Shown: one piece after another, positions 60,920-64,000 of the stretch
Position numbering within the stretch: position 1 is the stretch's first letter
Layout: every line of letters begins with the position of its first letter
Source: JAKAVN01 sp963796565
Lineage (GTDB): Bacteria; Desulfobacterota; Binatia; Binatales; Binataceae
DNA: 64,000 nucleotides
Assembly: GCA_963796565.1 (NCBI GenBank)
Contig: CAWCMA010000004.1
Location: 124,001 to 188,000 of the forward strand
Direction: 5' to 3'
The notes under the pieces: generated by a model
What the model saw: only the letters and a program-made list of their open reading frames with translations
Database searches by the model: none
Told to the model about the DNA's origin: nothing
Program-made: the position numbers and the translations under genes

Positions 60920-62419
60920 TCACTTTATTGGGTGCGAAGTGAAAGGGCTGCTGACGACCGTGCCCGAAGTGCTCGTGCATTTGGGCGAGTTCGGACCCTC
61001 CGGGCATCTCCAGTAGTTGCCGGTCGCGGTCACCGAACCGGTGCCCGCGTTGGCCACGCCGGTCGCGCCCTTGCCGAGCAGGTTGTTGAGCACGACGTCC
61101 GCCGTGGTCGCGTTGTTGCCCACCCACACGTCGATCGCCTCTTTCGATATGCTGTTGTGCGAGATAATCGTCCCGCTGATCGGCGAAGCGCTTGAGAACG
61201 GAACGCCGAAATCGCCATTGCTGAGTATCTCGATACCCAATCCCGGCGGATCATTCACCGGCGTGGCCTCGGAGTCACCACCGTTGCCGCTCAGCGTGTT
61301 GCCCAAAATTACGTTGTTATCGGCATTACCGTTAGCCGCATGAACGTGGATCGCGATCCCGGGCTGGCCGTTGTCCATGACCGTATTGTTTGAGATCTGA
61401 TTGGCAAAGGCGGCGGTTGCCGAGCCCGGCGGGATGCCGGGGTTGGCGAACATGCCGGCGCCCGACGCTCCATTGTCGATCAGCAGATTGCCGTCCACGA
61501 CATTGTGGAATACGCCGTTGGGCGGACTAGCCGGCGCTAGCGTGCAACCGGTCACGTCGGTGGAACCGCCCGCGCAGGCGACGTGCGAAGCGAGCGTCAC
61601 GCCGCAGTCGCCGCCGAACTTGCGATTGTGCTTCGAGGTGTTGCCGGCGATCAGATTATCGGAGTTGGGACCGGTCTCGTCGCTCAGCAGAATCCCGCCG
61701 ATATTGTTATGGACGAAATTGCCGCGCACCACCGAATTCGTAACGCCGCGCAGATGGATACCTTCGCCGCAGTCGTCGTTGTCATCGGGAAAATTCCCCG
61801 GCCCGCCACTCCACGCGTCGGGACAGCACTGAATCGCGCCGCCGGTTCCGGGCGGCGTGAAGGTGGGACACGCTGGCGATCCCGTGCCGAAGGTCGAGCC
61901 CATCGCTTGATCGTTGTCGGCGACATCGTTGTTCGCAAGGTAAGCGTTGTCGCTGTTTTCGACCAGTATTCCTTCGCGCGCCGCATTTTCCGCCACGCAG
62001 CCCGCAATCGTCACATGGTCAACGCCGCTCACCGCGACCGCATGGTCCAGTCCTGTCGCGTCCAAGACCACCGCATGCGTGAGCTTGCCGTTGTTGCAGC
62101 GCAGAGTCAGGCCGCTGAGCGAAAGGCCGTTCGACGCGGCGGCGCTGATCACCCCAAGCGAGCATCCGGGGCCGCCGCACGATGCCGTATAGGTTCCGGG
62201 CTCAACCGTGATGGTGCTGTTCGGGGAATTCACCGCGTCGATCGCGCCTTGGATCGTGGCGGAGCAGCCGTGGGAGCCTTTCTTGTTCACGCACAAAGTG
62301 GCGGCGTCAGCCAGGCAGGCACCAAGTCCAATCAGCAATGACACCACGGCCGCGCAACCGATCAATCGGCAGCCATATCGAGCGCCAGGCGTAATCCGCT
62401 GACCAATTTTGAATTGCAT
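60920..62419 (-). CDS. Secreted right-handed parallel beta-helix protein
   Basis: Protein of 499 residues. A signal peptide (LIGCAAVVSLLIGLGACLADA) is followed by ATLCVNKKGSHGCSATIQGAIDAVN and then many short coils with N-N-x-V/I and G-I-x-I/V patterns, e.g. GIHLRGVTNSVVRGNFVHNNIGGILLSDE, NTVMDNGQPGIAIHVHAANGNADNNVILGNTLSGN. This is the PbH1/NosD-like repeat pattern of extracellular polysaccharide-acting or adhesive proteins. No catalytic residues can be named. Several Cys suggest disulfides. Confidence 0.8.
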   Translation of the reverse strand: MQFKIGQRITPGARYGCRLIGCAAVVSLLIGLGACLADAATLCVNKKGSHGCSATIQGAIDAVNSPNSTITVEPGTYTASCGGPGCSLGVISAAASNGLSLSGLTLRCNNGKLTHAVVLDATGLDHAVAVSGVDHVTIAGCVAENAAREGILVENSDNAYLANNDVADNDQAMGSTFGTGSPACPTFTPPGTGGAIQCCPDAWSGGPGNFPDDNDDCGEGIHLRGVTNSVVRGNFVHNNIGGILLSDETGPNSDNLIAGNTSKHNRKFGGDCGVTLASHVACAGGSTDVTGCTLAPASPPNGVFHNVVDGNLLIDNGASGAGMFANPGIPPGSATAAFANQISNNTVMDNGQPGIAIHVHAANGNADNNVILGNTLSGNGGDSEATPVNDPPGLGIEILSNGDFGVPFSSASPISGTIISHNSISKEAIDVWVGNNATTADVVLNNLLGKGATGVANAGTGSVTATGNYWRCPEGPNSPKCTSTSGTVVSSPFTSHPIK

Positions 62420-62691
62420 TTCCTTCTTCCTCCCTCAACCGGACCTTCAAATGTGAACTTTCAACCGGGCACACGTATATTGCAAGTTCGACTTGTATCG
62501 CAAGGATGCGGCTGTTTCAGCCGCCGCCACTGTCCGCCGACGAAGCTTCCAGTTGCGCCATCTCGGTAGAGGGCTTTGAAGGATTTTACGAATTGGTAGT
62601 CCAACTTGGATAATGGAAATCTGGGATCGCGGCGCGGCTTTGTCGACAGCGTGTATCCGGTCGTACTAAAGGATACCTGAGAGGTGAACTG

Positions 62692-63711
62692 ATGAAAGCG
62701 ATTGCCAAGACCCGGCCCGCGCCCGGCGCTGAACTTATCGATACCCCCGTGCCCCGTCCGGGCGAGGGCGAACTGCTGGTCAAGGTCGCGGCCTGCGGTA
62801 TCTGCGGCTCCGACCTTCATATCTATGAATGGGAACTCGGCGCCGAGCGCGCCGTCGGCAGCCTGCCCGCGGTGCTCGGTCACGAGCCGGCCGGCGAAGT
62901 GGTCGAAGTCGGTGCGCGCGTAAACGGCTTCAAGGTGGGCGATCACGTCGCGCTCGATCCCTTCGGCCAGTGCGGGCGATGTGGCCCGTGCACCGCCGGA
63001 CGCTTCAACTATTGCGACGCGCCGACGCGCCTTAGCGGAGCGTTCGCCGAGTTCTGCATCGCGCCGGTCACCAATTCCTGGTTGGTACCGAAATCGATGG
63101 ACATGGAGAGCGCCGCGATGCTCGAGCCCTTTGCCACCGGCGTGCATGCGGTGGAAATTTCGGGTCTCCACGCCGGCGATAGCGCGGTGGTCGAAGGGCC
63201 GGGGCCGATCGGCCTCTCCGCGGCGCTTTCGGCGCGCGCGCTTGGTGTCACCTCGATCGTTATCACCGGGCTCAAGGTTGACGCCGAGCGTCTGGAACTG
63301 GCGCGCCAGATGGGCTTCAAGACAGTGTGCGCCAGCGATCGCGACTGGCTCGAGCAGGTGCGCGCGCTGATGCCGCCGGGTGGCGCCGACGTGATTTTCG
63401 ACGCTTCGGGCGCGCTCGACTCGGCGCGCCATATCGTGCGCAAGGGCGGAGCGCTGGTCGAGCTCGGATGGCCGGCGCGCGACGTCGCGGGGACCGAGTT
63501 GCGTTCGCTGTTCTTCCACGGCGTCAGTATCGTTCCCTCGCGCGTGCGCACGCCCGAGACCTGGCGGCGCGCGATCGCGACGGTGGCCAGCGGCGCGGTC
63601 GATCTTAAACCGATGGTCACGCATCGCTATGATTTGGCTCACGGCCTGGAGGCGTTCGAGCTGTTGAAGGCGCGCCAGGGCCTCAAGGCGCTGATTATGC
63701 CGCAGGCGTGA
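62692..63711 (+). CDS. Zinc-dependent alcohol dehydrogenase (threonine/sorbitol dehydrogenase-like)
   Basis: MDR-family enzyme of 339 residues. The catalytic zinc ligand Cys in CGICGSDLH, the GHEPAGEVVEVG motif, and the structural-zinc cysteines in CGRCGPCTAGRFNYC are present; VVEGPGPIGLSAALSARALG forms the Rossmann loop, here with GPGPIG. Related enzymes oxidise threonine, sorbitol or other polyols with NAD(P). Substrate not known. AGAGGTG precedes the ATG. The next gene, an amidohydrolase, starts 77 bases later. Confidence 0.88.
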   Translation: MKAIAKTRPAPGAELIDTPVPRPGEGELLVKVAACGICGSDLHIYEWELGAERAVGSLPAVLGHEPAGEVVEVGARVNGFKVGDHVALDPFGQCGRCGPCTAGRFNYCDAPTRLSGAFAEFCIAPVTNSWLVPKSMDMESAAMLEPFATGVHAVEISGLHAGDSAVVEGPGPIGLSAALSARALGVTSIVITGLKVDAERLELARQMGFKTVCASDRDWLEQVRALMPPGGADVIFDASGALDSARHIVRKGGALVELGWPARDVAGTELRSLFFHGVSIVPSRVRTPETWRRAIATVASGAVDLKPMVTHRYDLAHGLEAFELLKARQGLKALIMPQA

Positions 63712-63788
63712 AACCGGCGCCGCGTTGACTCTGAAAGCGATTGAGCGCGCTACTCAAGCTATACTGGAGAATCGAGAGGTAACGAGCG

Positions 63789-64000
63789 ATGAAAGACGGA
63801 TACAAGATCGTCGACGTCGACTGCCACATGATGGAGCCCGACTGGTTGTGGGAGAGGCATATCGAGGATCGCTACAAGAGCGCGGGGCCGAAGATGGGTA
63901 TCGCGGCCGCGTCGGGCCGGCGCACCTTCCTGGTCGAGGGCGAGCCGTTCACCCGCGAGAAGGGCAAGTACCCGATGGCCGCGCCGGCGTTTTTCAAGAC
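63789..64000 (+). CDS. Amidohydrolase family protein (3' partial)
   Basis: The last 212 bases encode the N-terminus of an amidohydrolase_2-type protein: IVDVDCHMMEPDWLWERHI, with the Asp-x-His (DCH) metal-site start and the acid-Pro-x-x-x-W pattern typical of the family, followed by RRTFLVEGEPFTR. The gene runs off the right edge, so length and function cannot be judged. GAGGT precedes the ATG. This branch is related to 2-amino-3-carboxymuconate-6-semialdehyde decarboxylases. Confidence 0.75.
   Translation, partial: MKDGYKIVDVDCHMMEPDWLWERHIEDRYKSAGPKMGIAAASGRRTFLVEGEPFTREKGKYPMAAPAFFK

Noticed and set aside
62461..63642. 393-residue minus-strand frame opposite the alcohol dehydrogenase
   Set aside because: The plus strand has a full MDR enzyme with zinc ligands and a good ribosome-binding site.

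Overview
The window is 64 kb of GC-rich, tightly packed bacterial DNA. It carries about 53 protein genes or gene remnants and no rRNA, tRNA or CRISPR array that I could see. The host has an outer membrane: lpxD, a heptosyltransferase and a TolC-type protein are present. It makes hopanoids by the HpnDE squalene route and has a complete-looking aconitase and citrate synthase. Hopanoid and carotenoid-type genes, a haloalkane dehalogenase, SCP2-type thiolase and acyl-CoA enzymes, and a selenoprotein of the UGSC family together suggest a deep-branching, uncultured soil-type lineage. Candidatus Binatota (Desulfobacterota_B-like) is my best guess, but it is inferred from gene content only.

Layout. 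1-5.95 kb is a hopanoid locus: hpnD (5' end outside the window), hpnE, hpnA-like and a CruF/DUF422 membrane protein, then convergent hpnG and a frameshifted hpnK. 6.1-13.3 kb holds an M1 aminopeptidase, a PaaG-like crotonase, a haloalkane dehalogenase, an AGPS-like flavoprotein, a SufT-type DUF59 protein and a TPR protein. 13.3-20.1 kb is carbohydrate and envelope related: malQ, a GT87 membrane transferase, a methyltransferase-GT2 fusion, a GDP-fucose synthase-like epimerase and a beta-propeller lipoprotein. 20.3-26.5 kb has a Crp/Fnr regulator, an SDR, a DUF72 protein, a GST, VanZ, zwf and a small Cys-rich protein.

26.8-30.2 kb is the most striking part: a thiolase, then a thioredoxin-fused protein overlapping (ATGA) a gene whose reading frame runs through an in-frame UGA in a U-G-S-C motif. 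A strong hairpin lies directly behind the UGA, as expected for a bacterial SECIS. I call this a selenoprotein with its redox partner.

30.3-39.2 kb: a waaF-like gene, lpxD, two secreted low-complexity proteins, tolC, a RidA-like gene lacking the catalytic Arg, and an old-yellow-enzyme plus GMC oxidoreductase pair. 39.2-47.6 kb: a large hybrid histidine kinase, a Cys/Met PLP enzyme, thiO, a degenerate receiver, an ICMT-like protein, a thioesterase and a 33-residue membrane peptide. 47.8-52.5 kb: an Lhr-type helicase. 52.5-55.26 kb: a visibly less GC-rich cassette encoding an HD-domain plus Hsp90-type (GHKL) ATPase, split by an apparent one-base deletion and an amber codon and closed by a T-tract hairpin. 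It resembles components of predicted biological-conflict (defence) systems. 55.4-64 kb: a PPOX protein, a repeat protein, acnA, an HTH-fused citrate synthase, a beta-helix protein, a zinc alcohol dehydrogenase and the start of an amidohydrolase.

Most genes lie in short, closely spaced runs that appear to be operons. Several pairs overlap by ATGA. Convergent pairs are separated by a few bases or by hairpins.
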